Positions 1 through 8,657 of a stretch of DNA of 25,096 nt are shown piece by piece. The DNA lies in assembly GCA_964652155.1 (NCBI GenBank), contig CAZZBK010000087.1:1-25096 (forward strand), read 5' to 3'. Numbering within the stretch: the stretch's first letter is position 1; each line of letters starts with the position of its first letter. The stretch comes from CAZZBK01 sp964652155. Lineage in GTDB: Bacteria; Planctomycetota; Planctomycetia; Pirellulales; PNKZ01. A program made the position numbers and the translations under genes. Under the pieces are notes generated by a model. The model was given only the letters and a program-made list of their open reading frames with translations. It was not told the DNA's origin and made no database searches.

Positions 1-708
1 CTTTTAAGGCAGCCGCTCACGAGCTGGCGCGAACTTTGGTCGCGCTGCACAGGCGACAGCACGCGCGAACTCCTGACTCAGCCGTGGCATGCGACGTTCG
101 ACGAACCGCTGCCGCGCGCCTGCGATCGGGCCGAGCTCGTCGAGCAGGTCGAGCAGGTGCGGCAAGGGCTCGACGAGGCGGGCGTGCGTTTGCGAGGCCT
201 GCACGTCCGCGCGGTGTTTCCGGATGAGTTCAATCGGCTCATCGACGTGACGCAGAACAAAAGCACGTTGCTCAGCGCGTTGTCGTTGGAATTGGTTGGC
301 CAGGCGCTCGCTGAGTTGCCCGCGGGACCGACACACATTCAATGCGACAAGCACGGCGGTCGTGATCGGTATTTGAGTCTGTTGCAGCCCCGGGTCGAGT
401 CGCTCGTGGAAGTCGTGCGTGAAGGGGCCGACGAGAGCGTGTATCGCTGGCGACACGCCCGACAACACGTCGAGATCGGCTTTCGTCCGCGCAGCGAGCG
501 GTATCTCAGCGTGGCCTTGGCGTCGATGACGGCCAAATATCTGCGCGAGACGGCCCTGCGGGCGTTCAACGCCTTCTGGTGCTCACGCATCGCCGATCTG
601 AAACCGACGGCCGGCTACCCCGTCGACGCGCGGCGGTTCAAGCAGCAGATCGCCGCTGAGCAGCAGCGATTGGGCATCGACGACGCGCTACTATGGCGCG
701 TCAAGTAA
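1..708 (+). CDS. RNase HII-like protein, 3' part (5' end outside window)
   Basis: The frame is open from base 1 to the TAA at 706-708, so this is the C-terminal part (about 235 residues) of a longer protein. A GTG at 157 is internal, not a convincing start, because coding-like sequence continues upstream of it. The fragment has the layout of RNase HII-like proteins: an N-K-S-rich helix near FNRLIDVTQNKS, a central CDKHGGRDRY segment where RNase HII carries an active-site Asp, and ASMTAKYLRE resembling the family's S-I-x-A-K-x-x-R-D helix. RNase HII removes ribonucleotides from RNA/DNA hybrids; whether this divergent form is active cannot be judged because the N-terminal D-E-x-G motif lies outside the window. 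It converges with the kinase gene on the other strand, 14 bp away. Fold assignment is inferred from motif resemblance. Confidence 0.6.
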   Translation, partial: LLRQPLTSWRELWSRCTGDSTRELLTQPWHATFDEPLPRACDRAELVEQVEQVRQGLDEAGVRLRGLHVRAVFPDEFNRLIDVTQNKSTLLSALSLELVGQALAELPAGPTHIQCDKHGGRDRYLSLLQPRVESLVEVVREGADESVYRWRHARQHVEIGFRPRSERYLSVALASMTAKYLRETALRAFNAFWCSRIADLKPTAGYPVDARRFKQQIAAEQQRLGIDDALLWRVK

Positions 709-722
709 CGAGCCGTGCCGCG

Positions 723-3700
723 TTAATCTTTGCCCTTGGGAGGCGGAGCGGCTTTGGGGGGTCGACCGGGTCCGGCTTTCCCCTCGAACGGTTCACGAGG
801 CCCGCCGGGTCCAAATGGCGGCCCGCCGAACCGCTCGCGGCCGGGTCCGCCCGGTCCCGGTCCCTGCCCTGGCCCAAAGTTTTTGCCTCCGCCCTGGAAC
901 TCAGGTCGCGGCGGCAACAAGCGTTCGGCCTGCTCCCAGGCCTCGCGTGCCTGGCGGGTTTCCCCCTCGGCGGCGTGGAGGCTTGCGAGCACCGCGTAGG
1001 CCTGTCCCTTGAGCGACTTGGGCTGCTCCTGCTCGGGATGTTGGTCGATGAGTGTCTGCAATCGCACGAGCGCCTGCTCGACGAAGCCGCGCGCCTGCTC
1101 GAGTCGCACCCCTTGGGCGCGGAGCACGAGCGCCATTCGCACCTGGAACAACGCGAGCCAGGCGTTGAACGCGGGCGCGTCGGGGAACCGTTTGGCGAGC
1201 AGCGTTTGCTGCGTGATCGCCTCGCGCACATGCAGCTCGGCTTTCTCCAGCCACTCGCGCCGCACCGCTGGGTCCATGTTCCTCGACCAGCCTTCGTACA
1301 CGGCGGCCAACTTGAAGTGACTATGGGCGAGCGACGCCACGAAGTCGGGCATGTTCGGATACACTTCCACCAACTGCTCGGCCTCGCGCAGCGTCCGTTG
1401 CAATTGCTCCTCGGCGCTCCGCAGCGACTCGGCGGTCAAATCGCCCGAAAGGATGTCAATCTTCGACAACGTCTCGCACAACTCATATCGATAGGCGGGC
1501 ACGTCGGGGCGCTCGGCGATGAGCTGCTCGAGAATTTCGATCGCCCGGGCGCGCGCGGCAACGTCGGCCTCGCTGCGATGCTGGGGGTCGTCGGGCACCA
1601 ACTCGCGCAAACACGCCGCCAGCAATAAGCGATAGCGGGTGGCATGGGGCTGTTCGACGACGAGCGGTTCGAGCAACGCGAGCGCCGCGTGGACGTTCTC
1701 GATCTGCGCCTGGCGATCCTCGAAAAATTGTGGTGACTTGCGCGGGCCGCGTCGCTGCGGCGGGCCGAACAGGTCAGGTTCGTCACCTCGCGGCGGGCGG
1801 CTTTTCGGGCCCTTGCCCTCCTGGGGCGGACCGGGCTCGCCTGTCGGCGACGGATGCGTTTGTTCGTCGCTGAGCAACGGCGGCATCGCCAGCGGACCTT
1901 TGCCCGGCCGAATCCACTGTGCCTTCAGGTAGTGCGAGCGGGCCATCTCGAACCGCACGTCGGCCGACCAGGGCTGTGTCGCCTCGCGCAACGCCCTCAG
2001 CGCTCGATCATGCTCGGTGGCCGACTCGGCGCTCCGGTTCATCATCAACAGCGCCGAGCCGACGCCGTTATACACACGGGCCACGAACACGCGATCCTGG
2101 GCGAGCACCGAGTTGTACGGTGCCAAGCGGTTGTATTGCTGCATGACCTGCTGGTAGGCGTCGATCGCGTTGTCGTAGCGTCCGAGCTGGCGATAAATGT
2201 CGCCGACGCGCCGTCGCGCGTCGATGGCCGAACGCGCGAACTGATTGTCTCCTTGCCGCAGGTCGGCGAGCGCGTCGTAGTAGGTTTGCAGTTCTTGCAA
2301 CAGCAGCGCGGCCTCGGGCGAGAGGGCGGGCGGGGTGACCGAGTCGAGCACCTGCTGCTCATCCTCGTCGACGACGCCGATGCCGCCGGAGGCAAAACGA
2401 TCGAAGATCTTTTTGAGCGCGTCGGAGGCCAGGCTTGCCGCGGCTTCGCTTTGTTGCCGCGCTTCGGTGACGCCGCGCAGCGCCTCGTTCACGCGGAAAT
2501 AGCCCACCGACGAGACCAGCGCGACCAGCATGAGCAGCAGCAGGGTGACCGCCGACAGGGCCGCGACCGCGCGGTTCTTGCGCCCCCAACGCCGGGCACG
2601 TTCGACGACCGACAAGCGTCGCGCGCGAATCGGGTGGTCTTCGAGCACGGCGCGCAGGTCGTCGGCCAATAGCTGCGCGGTGGTGTAACGGTCGCGCGGG
2701 TCGCAGGCCGCCGCCTTCATGATGACCACTTCCAGGTCGGCGCTCACCGCCCCATTGAGCTGCCGCAAGGGGCGCAGCGCGCCGCGCGTGATTTGCTGGA
2801 TCAGCCCTTCGTGGTTGGGGGCGCTAAACGCCGCGGTCCGCGTGAGCAACTCGTAGAGCGTGATCCCCAGGCTGTAAATATCGCAGCGGTAGTCGACCTC
2901 GCCACGAAACACCTCGGGGGCCATGTAACGCACCGTGCCGACAATCTGCCGGCTATGCACGCTGTCCTGCTGCTCGAGCGGCTTGGCCAAGCCAAAGTCG
3001 GTGACCCAGACATTGCCGTGGTCGTCGAGCAACAAGTTGCCCGGCTTGATGTCCCGGTGCAACACGCCATGCTCGTGGGCATGGGCGAGCGCGTCGGCAA
3101 CCTGAATGCCAATCCGTGTCACGCTGCCGACCGAGAGCGGATCGTGAATGTCGGCCGTCCACAGCTCGACGGGCCGATCGACGCGCTCGGTGCTGATCGG
3201 GAAGAACGAGACGGGCTCGACAGGCGCGAGCGACAGCGGCGTATGCTCGGTGAGCGGCTGCGTGACGACCAGATGCGGCGAGCGATCGTCGCGCACGCCG
3301 GCCGAGTTGGTCTTCGCGCCAAGCACAATCCGGTCGAGTCCGACGCCGTCGATCAGTTGCATGACATAGTAGTCGACATCCTGATCGGTGCCGACACCGA
3401 ACACCTGCACGATGTTCGTGTGATGCAGGCTGGCGGCCAGACGCGCCTCGCGTTCAAAGCGGCGGCGCGAGTTGTCGTCGAGCATCAACTGCCGCGGCAG
3501 CACCTTGAGCGCGACGCTGCGGCCGAGCGACTCCTGCTCGGCCTCGTAGACGATGCCCATGCCGCCGCGGCCAATCTCGCGGACGATGCGAAAGTCCCCC
3601 AGTCGCTCCAATCGAGGAGTGGTCAACAGGCTGGGGGTGCTGCGCCGCGCCTGGTCTTGTTTGCGGCGCAGGTTTTCCATCCCCGCGATCATGGGGAACA

Positions 3701-3860
3701 ACTGCTTGATTTGTGCCGCCAACAGCGGGTATCGCTCGCAATACTCGTCGAGCGAAACCTCTTCGCCGCGACGCAGGCGGTCGATGTACTCTTGCGACAG
3801 TTGCTCGACGGTGACGCGCTCGCGCGGCTCGTTGATCGGCGGGGGCACGGAGCGATCCAT
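723..3860 (-). CDS. membrane Ser/Thr protein kinase with TPR-like C-terminal region
   Basis: A 1045-residue Hanks-type kinase. Residues 1-85 form a helical N-terminal region typical of planctomycete kinases. The kinase domain covers about 88-410: glycine loop GRGGMG (97-102), Lys119 in VALKV, HRDIKPGN (268-275), DFG (288-290) and MAPE (313-316), so all catalytic residues are present. An insertion of roughly 70 residues (about 178-248) sits before the HRD helix. One transmembrane segment follows at about 431-454, then a long helical region with TPR-like repeats and a Gly/Pro-rich tail over the last 60 residues. This predicts an N-terminal cytoplasmic kinase and a C-terminal extracytoplasmic sensor. 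The start ATG overlaps the stop of the upstream sigma factor gene as TAATG, with no evident ribosome site, so translation is probably coupled. A sigma-kinase partnership is inferred from that overlap. Confidence 0.95.
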   Translation of the reverse strand: MDRSVPPPINEPRERVTVEQLSQEYIDRLRRGEEVSLDEYCERYPLLAAQIKQLFPMIAGMENLRRKQDQARRSTPSLLTTPRLERLGDFRIVREIGRGGMGIVYEAEQESLGRSVALKVLPRQLMLDDNSRRRFEREARLAASLHHTNIVQVFGVGTDQDVDYYVMQLIDGVGLDRIVLGAKTNSAGVRDDRSPHLVVTQPLTEHTPLSLAPVEPVSFFPISTERVDRPVELWTADIHDPLSVGSVTRIGIQVADALAHAHEHGVLHRDIKPGNLLLDDHGNVWVTDFGLAKPLEQQDSVHSRQIVGTVRYMAPEVFRGEVDYRCDIYSLGITLYELLTRTAAFSAPNHEGLIQQITRGALRPLRQLNGAVSADLEVVIMKAAACDPRDRYTTAQLLADDLRAVLEDHPIRARRLSVVERARRWGRKNRAVAALSAVTLLLLMLVALVSSVGYFRVNEALRGVTEARQQSEAAASLASDALKKIFDRFASGGIGVVDEDEQQVLDSVTPPALSPEAALLLQELQTYYDALADLRQGDNQFARSAIDARRRVGDIYRQLGRYDNAIDAYQQVMQQYNRLAPYNSVLAQDRVFVARVYNGVGSALLMMNRSAESATEHDRALRALREATQPWSADVRFEMARSHYLKAQWIRPGKGPLAMPPLLSDEQTHPSPTGEPGPPQEGKGPKSRPPRGDEPDLFGPPQRRGPRKSPQFFEDRQAQIENVHAALALLEPLVVEQPHATRYRLLLAACLRELVPDDPQHRSEADVAARARAIEILEQLIAERPDVPAYRYELCETLSKIDILSGDLTAESLRSAEEQLQRTLREAEQLVEVYPNMPDFVASLAHSHFKLAAVYEGWSRNMDPAVRREWLEKAELHVREAITQQTLLAKRFPDAPAFNAWLALFQVRMALVLRAQGVRLEQARGFVEQALVRLQTLIDQHPEQEQPKSLKGQAYAVLASLHAAEGETRQAREAWEQAERLLPPRPEFQGGGKNFGPGQGPGPGGPGRERFGGPPFGPGGPREPFEGKAGPGRPPKAAPPPKGKD

Positions 3861-4504
3861 TACGGGGTCCGGAACGAGGAGATGGCTTCGAGAATGACCT
3901 TGAGCCGTCCCAAGGCGCGCACATAACGATTGCTGGCGGCGGTCTGGCTGATCTGCAAGATTTCGGCGATCTCGTTGTTGCTCAGGTCTTCAAAGTGCCG
4001 CAGCACGAGCACCTCGCGATCGACTGGGTTCATGCGATCGAGCGCGGCCTCGAGCTGGTCTTGCATCTCATGCCGCACGGCCGCCTGGCTGGGGGTCGAC
4101 GAGTCGGCCAGCAAAAAATGCGACAGCGCGAACGTCGAGCTGGCCATGCCCAGGTTGCCCAGCGACAGGTCGCGGCGGGCATTGCGTTTTTGCGCGCCGA
4201 CGTGTCGGCGATGGAACTCGATCAGCGTTTGCTGCACGATTGCCCGCAACCAGATGTAGAGCGACGTCTTCGGTTCGCGAACGTAATGGTGCAACCGCTT
4301 TTGCACGTCGAGGTAGGCCTCTTGCAGCACGTCCTCGGGGTCAACCCGGCTGCGAAAATGCGAATCGAGCCGCAACTCGACCATCCGCAGCAGTCGGCCG
4401 CGATGCTTGTCGAACAGCGGCGCGAGTGCCGACTCTCCTTGCTGGAGAAGCCGTTCGGCATCTTCGTCAGGGGCCATGTCGAGCTCGCAAAGGGGTGACC
4501 ACAT
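3860..4504 (-). CDS. ECF-type RNA polymerase sigma factor (planctomycete Sig-70 group)
   Basis: A 214-residue sigma-70 family protein with only regions 2 and 4. Region 2 is seen in LFDKHRGRLLRMVELRLD and VDPEDVLQEAYLDVQKR; region 4 is the helix-turn-helix around NPVDREVLVLRHFEDLSNNEIAEILQIS. The pattern fits the planctomycete-expanded sigma group (TIGR02984-like), members of which often sit beside Ser/Thr kinases. It would direct RNA polymerase to a specific promoter set. The chosen ATG at 4504 has GGAG about 10 nt upstream; a second in-frame ATG at 4477 (MAPDEDAERL) is a reasonable alternative. No anti-sigma factor gene is adjacent; the co-transcribed kinase may do that job through phosphorylation, which is inference. 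Confidence 0.93.
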   Translation of the reverse strand: MWSPLCELDMAPDEDAERLLQQGESALAPLFDKHRGRLLRMVELRLDSHFRSRVDPEDVLQEAYLDVQKRLHHYVREPKTSLYIWLRAIVQQTLIEFHRRHVGAQKRNARRDLSLGNLGMASSTFALSHFLLADSSTPSQAAVRHEMQDQLEAALDRMNPVDREVLVLRHFEDLSNNEIAEILQISQTAASNRYVRALGRLKVILEAISSFRTP

Positions 4505-4819
4505 GCACGAGTGGCTCCGGCAAAGAGCTGGGTGACCGCGCCGCGATGATCCGCCGCGCGCGGAACACGTGTGGCAAGTCCATAAATCTCATAACGCACA
4601 ATGCCGGCCAAAATCCACAACGTCATCATAACAAAAAACGGCCGCGCGAGGTTTGGCCTCCCGTCGGCACATAAATCTTGCGCCACGACCGTGGACGCTC
4701 GGCCCAGTCTCGCGTTTAAGGGGGTGGCAAGCGGCGAGGTCAATGCAACAACCCCGACTTGCTGGCCCTGCTCGGGCCCCTGTCTGTTCGCCTCACGTTC
4801 TCATCGCACCGAGGAGCCC
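4505..4819. other. divergent intergenic region (315 bp)
   Basis: This spacer separates the start of the sigma factor gene (leftward) from the peroxidase gene (rightward), so it must hold the promoters of both unless the peroxidase is transcribed otherwise. It is locally A/T-richer around 4580-4640. I could not find a convincing -35/-10 pair in either direction, and saw no strong inverted repeat. The only clear signal is the GAGGAG ribosome site at 4811-4816 for the peroxidase. Confidence 0.5.
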
Positions 4820-6940
4820 ATGATGAGCCCAGTTCGTCCTAAGGCATTATGCCGCCGAGTGCAACAGCGCCTGGCAACCATCATCCGCTTCGAGCAACTT
4901 GAGCCGCGCCAGATGTTGGCCGCCGACTTGAGTGCGCTCTCGATCGCTCCCCTGGCCTATTACAGTGCCGACGGCACGGGAGTCAATTTAAGCCATCCGA
5001 CCTGGGGGAGTGCCGGTGTCGACCTGCTGCGGATCGCTCCGGCCCAGTATGGCGACGGCATCTCGACGCCCGGCGGCGCCAATCGCCCCAGCCCCCGACA
5101 AATTAGCAATGAGATCTCCGATCAGGGGTCGGAGAACATCATCAGCGACCGTCTGCTCTCGGCCATGAGCCATGCCTGGGGGCAATTTATCGATCACGAT
5201 CTGGACCTGACCAAGGCCGGCTCGACCGAGAAGCTCAGCATTGCGGTCCCGACCGGCGACCCGTACTTCGATCCCAACTCGACCGGCACCAAGACGATTG
5301 ACACGATGCGCTCGGCCTACGACCCCAACACGGGCACGACGACGCCACGTCAGCAGGTCAACTCGATCACGGCCTGGATGGATGGCTCGATGGTCTATGG
5401 CAGCGACGCCGACACGGCGGCCGCGCTGCGCACCATGACCGACGGCAAACTCAAGACCAGCGCAAACAACATGCTGCCCCTGAACGATGCCGCGACCTTC
5501 CCGACGGGCACGCTCAACATGGCGAGCCTGGACCCGAACCAGACCGTGTTCGCCGCCGGTGACGTGCGCGCCAACGAGAACATCGAACTCACCTCGCTGC
5601 AAACGTTGTTTGTGCGCGAGCACAACTACTGGGCCACGCAGGTCAAACTGGCCAACCCCAGCTTCAGCGACGAGCAGATCTATCAGCGGGCCCGCTCGAT
5701 TGTCATCGGTGAAATTCAAGCCATCACCTACAAACAATGGCTCCCCGCCATCTTGGGCGTGAACGCCCTGAAGCCCTATCGCGGCTACAATCCCCAGGTC
5801 AACCCGGGCATTGCCAACGAGTTCGCGACCGCCGGCTTCCGCTTTGGCCACAGCATGCTTGGCGATGACGTCGAGTTTCTCGATAACAACGGCCAGCCGA
5901 CCCAGGCCGGCATCTCACTCGCACAGGCCTTTTTCAATCCCTCGGCCGTTACCCAGTCGGGCATCGACCCGCTGCTCAAGTATTTGGCCAGCGATCCGTC
6001 TTCCGAGATCGATCCGAAAGTCGTGGGGAGCATCCGTAATTTCTTGTTCGGGCCACCCGGCTCCGGCGGACTCGATCTGGCCAGCCTCAACATCGCGCGC
6101 GGCCGCGATCATGGCTTGGCCGACTACAACTCGACACGCAAGGCCTACGGCCTGCCCAAAGTCACGAGCTTCGAGCAGATTACGACCGACAAGGACGTGC
6201 AGGCCAAGCTCAAGCAGTTGTATGGCTCGGTCGACAATATCGACCTGTGGGTCGGCGCGTTGGCCGAGAAGCACCTGCCCGGATCGAGTGTCGGTCCCAC
6301 GCTCAAGGCGATCATCGCCGATCAGTTCACGCGGCTGCGTGACGGCGACCGGCTGTGGTACCAGAACAATTTTTCGGGCGCGTTGCTCAAACAGATCGAC
6401 AACACGACGCTGACCGACATCATTCGCCGCAACACGAGCCTGACGAATTTGCAGGCCAACGTGTTCATTTTCCAGAGCGGCATCTCGGGCACGGTGTTCA
6501 ACGACGCCAACAAGAATGGCGCGCGCTCCGCAAACGAGCGGGGAGTGCCCAACCGCACCGTGCAGCTCGTCGACTCGACCGGAGCCGTGGTCGCCACGAC
6601 GAAAACCGACCCGCAAGGGTTTTACGTCTTCAGCGTGCGTGACGGCCTCCGCACGGGCGAGTACACCGTGAATGTACTTTCGAGCGACCTCAGCAAGACC
6701 GAGGCCAGCAGCGCCAAACAGTCGATCACGCGCGGCGACCAATTCCTGGGGGGCGTGAATCTCGCGGTGCAGGCGACCATCACCAAGCCAACCCAACCGC
6801 CGCCACCTGCCCAGCCCAAGCAACAGCAACCGCCGCCACCCAAGGCTCCATCCGCGGTTAACGCGCTGGCGCTCAACCCGGCCGCCATCGATCAACTCAT
6901 GAAGCAGAACAGCAGCGCGAAGAATTTCCGGCTGGGATAA
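4820..6940 (+). CDS. secreted animal-type haem peroxidase with SdrD-B-like domain
   Basis: A 706-residue protein of the animal haem peroxidase superfamily. Residues 24-36 (FEQLEPRQMLAAD) are the LEPR-XLL motif found near the N-terminus of many exported planctomycete proteins. Key peroxidase residues are all present: distal GQFIDHD (121-127, Gln122 and His126), catalytic Arg266 in REHN, proximal His344 in FRFGH, and the signature ARGRDHGL (426-433). After about residue 553 comes an SdrD-B-like beta-sandwich (ISGTVFNDANKNG to about 620), then a Pro/Gln-rich linker (657-676). Such enzymes use peroxide to oxidise halides or organic substrates; the substrate here is unknown. Start: ATGATG at 4820/4823 preceded by GAGGAG at 4811; an upstream in-frame extension to 4601 lacks coding character. 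Control by the divergent sigma-kinase pair is possible but unproven. Confidence 0.93.
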   Translation: MMSPVRPKALCRRVQQRLATIIRFEQLEPRQMLAADLSALSIAPLAYYSADGTGVNLSHPTWGSAGVDLLRIAPAQYGDGISTPGGANRPSPRQISNEISDQGSENIISDRLLSAMSHAWGQFIDHDLDLTKAGSTEKLSIAVPTGDPYFDPNSTGTKTIDTMRSAYDPNTGTTTPRQQVNSITAWMDGSMVYGSDADTAAALRTMTDGKLKTSANNMLPLNDAATFPTGTLNMASLDPNQTVFAAGDVRANENIELTSLQTLFVREHNYWATQVKLANPSFSDEQIYQRARSIVIGEIQAITYKQWLPAILGVNALKPYRGYNPQVNPGIANEFATAGFRFGHSMLGDDVEFLDNNGQPTQAGISLAQAFFNPSAVTQSGIDPLLKYLASDPSSEIDPKVVGSIRNFLFGPPGSGGLDLASLNIARGRDHGLADYNSTRKAYGLPKVTSFEQITTDKDVQAKLKQLYGSVDNIDLWVGALAEKHLPGSSVGPTLKAIIADQFTRLRDGDRLWYQNNFSGALLKQIDNTTLTDIIRRNTSLTNLQANVFIFQSGISGTVFNDANKNGARSANERGVPNRTVQLVDSTGAVVATTKTDPQGFYVFSVRDGLRTGEYTVNVLSSDLSKTEASSAKQSITRGDQFLGGVNLAVQATITKPTQPPPPAQPKQQQPPPPKAPSAVNALALNPAAIDQLMKQNSSAKNFRLG

Positions 6941-6975
6941 TCTCTCCGACGTCGGCTCGCGGCCGACGGTCCAGC

Positions 6976-7028
6976 CAACGAGTCGGGGAGAGCCGCGTTA
7001 CCGCACGGCTCTCCCCACTCGTTGTTTT
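6976..7028 (+). terminator. rho-independent terminator of the peroxidase gene
   Basis: Two arms of about 22 bases pair almost perfectly (6976-6997 with 7002-7024), with one bulged C at 6984 and a small mismatch near the loop, followed by TTTT at 7025-7028. It lies 35 bp after the peroxidase stop. The leftward pilin-like gene ends at 7047, so the hairpin also separates the two convergent genes, although no T-run is present on the other side. Confidence 0.85.
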
Positions 7029-7046
7029 CACATCAACTCGACTCGC

Positions 7047-7397
7047 CTAGGCGCCGTCGGCATTGCCGCCCGTCGGGTGCAAAGCCGCCGAGCAAATCGT
7101 CACGCACTTCGACTGTTGCTCCGGGCAATCCTGCCACGCCTGGTCACAAAAGTCCGGCAGGTCGTTGAAGAACGCGCCGGCCGTGAAGGCATGGTGGCCA
7201 CTCGTGGCACTGTAGAAATAACTCTGGTCGACATTGGCAATCGCTTGGGCCACGTCGGCCAACTCGGTCACGACCGAGTCGCGAACACTCTTCAAACCCA
7301 CGACCACGCCCAAGACCAAAATGGTCATCACAAGCATGATCTCGGCGGACACGATCGATCCGCTCTCTTCGTTCCACAATCGCAGGATGCAACTCAT
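7047..7397 (-). CDS. Flp/TadE-like pilin or pseudopilin, Cys-rich C-terminus
   Basis: A 116-residue protein that starts MSCILRLWNEESGSIVSAE, followed by a single hydrophobic helix (IMLVMTILVLGVVVGL). A short charged leader, Gly-Ser, and a Glu at the start of the helix resemble prepilin processing sites of Flp-type pilins. The C-terminal third has four Cys (FCDQAW, DCPEQ, KCVTIC), suggesting disulfides outside the cell. Start at 7397 is supported by TTGAGG 7 nt upstream; the longer frame to 7445 lacks a ribosome site. No pilus assembly genes are nearby, so it is a stand-alone gene. Precise family is uncertain; a generic tight-adherence or small membrane-anchored protein is the alternative. Confidence 0.65.
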   Translation of the reverse strand: MSCILRLWNEESGSIVSAEIMLVMTILVLGVVVGLKSVRDSVVTELADVAQAIANVDQSYFYSATSGHHAFTAGAFFNDLPDFCDQAWQDCPEQQSKCVTICSAALHPTGGNADGA

Positions 7398-7760
7398 AGA
7401 TACCTCAACTTTGCGCGAACAGACTTTGAGTGCCAAGCACACCAACCGGGCGACTGTTCCGGAATCGCCGAGCCGATGGCTTGGGAGCAGCGTGTCGAGT
7501 GGAAAACTCGAACGTCACGCCCTCTATCTCCGACGTTAATTGCGATCGAGCGGGCACAAACCGAAAAGCACTTACGGCTCGCCAATTCTGCGCCATCTGC
7601 AAGGCCTTTCGCCCACACGATCGCTACCGTCGTTACGACCGACACCTCGTCAGCAACACGCGTTGATGGATCGCCTCATGGCGTTGAAAAAATGCCACCT
7701 CGTCATCCGCTCCAAACGAAGCGCCACCCAAAAAATATCGGTCCCGTCATCGCTCAACCC

Positions 7761-7788
7761 TTGATCGACGAGAGCGAGATGGTATAGT
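7761..7788 (+). promoter_or_regulatory. sigma-70-type promoter for the ImmA-like gene
   Basis: TTGATC at 7761-7766 and TATAGT at 7783-7788 are separated by 16 bp, close to the housekeeping consensus (4/6 and 5/6 matches). The predicted start of transcription falls inside or just after the palindrome at 7784-7805, about 25 bp before the ribosome site. Confidence 0.5.
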
Positions 7789-7805
7789 GAACGCACGTAC
7801 ACTAT
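7784..7805. promoter_or_regulatory. 22-bp palindrome overlapping the -10 box (candidate operator)
   Basis: Half-site ATAGTGAACG is followed by CA and then CGTACACTAT, whose reverse complement is ATAGTGTACG: 10-bp arms with one mismatch and a 2-bp spacer. It overlaps the -10 element and the probable transcription start, the usual place for a repressor operator. The repressor is not identified in the window. Confidence 0.55.
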
Positions 7806-7826
7806 TCAACAGGAGGCAGGTTGACC

Positions 7827-8657
7827 ATGCTCGCCGAACTATCCGAGATCGAATGGGCCGACGCTATCGATGAACTTGTCTTGGAAGTATTGACTGTTTC
7901 AGGGGTTACAGAACCTCCGGTCGACACGTTCCGGGTCGCCGATATGTTGGGAATCGAGATCGCCCGAGACGATTGGCTTGCCGGTCGGGCTCAATATGTC
8001 CGCCTGCGACCGTATTCATTTTCGAGCGCGACGGACGAGCCCCAAACGCTCTCCGCGCAACCGTCGATCGTCCTGCATAGCGAGCCGCGCAAAGAACGCG
8101 AGCACTGGGCCATCGCTCACGAATTGGGCGAACACCTCAGCCGCGATTTGTTCGCGCGGCTGGATATCGACCCGGTGTCGTGCGCCCCGGACACGCGCGA
8201 GCAACTGGCCAATCATCTGGCGGGTCGACTGCTGCTGCCGAGTCAGTGGTTTGCCGAGGATGGCCGCGCGTGCGATTGGGACCTCTCGCGGCTCAAGTGC
8301 CGTTACGCGACCGCCAGTCACGAATTGATTTCTCGGCGGATGCTTGACACGCCGCGCGGGCTCATCATCACGGTGATCGATCATGGCCGACTGACCTGGC
8401 GCCGCACGAATTTGGGCCCCCAGGCACCGCGATTGGCTGGGGTCGAACGCCGCTGCTGGCGATTTACCCACGAGCAAGCTCGGTATCATCAGTCGGCCAG
8501 CGGTCCGCTGCTGGTCCGCGCCTGGCCGATTCATGAGCCCGGTTGGAAGCGGGAGATTCTCCGCACCGAGTGCGACGAACTCGACGATCCGGCGTTGCTG
8601 GCCGAGGCGTTTACGAGCGATGCTCCGCGCGGTGCTCGACGATCACGCGCGTCGTAA
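7827..8657 (+). CDS. ImmA/IrrE-like (DUF955) metallopeptidase-family protein
   Basis: A 276-residue protein with the DUF955 layout: an N-terminal helical part (VDTFRVADMLGIEI), then PSIVLHSEPRKEREHWAIAHELGEHL with the metallopeptidase helix, then NHLAGRLLLPSQWF, the typical A-x-x-L-L-M-P-like segment, and LKCRYATASHELISRR. ImmA/IrrE enzymes cleave repressors of phage, mobile element or stress genes. Here the zinc helix reads HELGEH, so position 5 of the usual HExxH is Glu and His follows one residue later. AGGAGG (7811-7816) precedes both TTG 7821 and ATG 7827; I chose the ATG. No Xre repressor gene is adjacent, unlike many ImmA loci. The 3' end overlaps convergent queF by 47 bp. Confidence 0.8.
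   Translation: MLAELSEIEWADAIDELVLEVLTVSGVTEPPVDTFRVADMLGIEIARDDWLAGRAQYVRLRPYSFSSATDEPQTLSAQPSIVLHSEPRKEREHWAIAHELGEHLSRDLFARLDIDPVSCAPDTREQLANHLAGRLLLPSQWFAEDGRACDWDLSRLKCRYATASHELISRRMLDTPRGLIITVIDHGRLTWRRTNLGPQAPRLAGVERRCWRFTHEQARYHQSASGPLLVRAWPIHEPGWKREILRTECDELDDPALLAEAFTSDAPRGARRSRAS

Larger units (their letters stand above)
7398..7826. other. intergenic region with promoter near its right end
   Basis: A 429-bp spacer between the pilin-like gene (leftward) and the ImmA-like gene (rightward). The first 360 bases hold no convincing gene; short frames there have no ribosome site or recognisable product. A small hairpin (TCGAGT/ACTCGA) lies near 7497-7515. The right end contains a promoter and a palindrome, listed separately. 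Confidence 0.5.

Noticed and set aside
2793..3926. Long plus-strand frame (377 codons) opposite the kinase gene
   Set aside because: Shadow of the kinase coding strand in high-GC DNA; the kinase frame has all catalytic motifs and the plus frame has none.
4601..4819. N-terminal extension of the peroxidase
   Set aside because: The extra 73 residues look non-coding, and GAGGAG at 4811 supports the ATG at 4820/4823.
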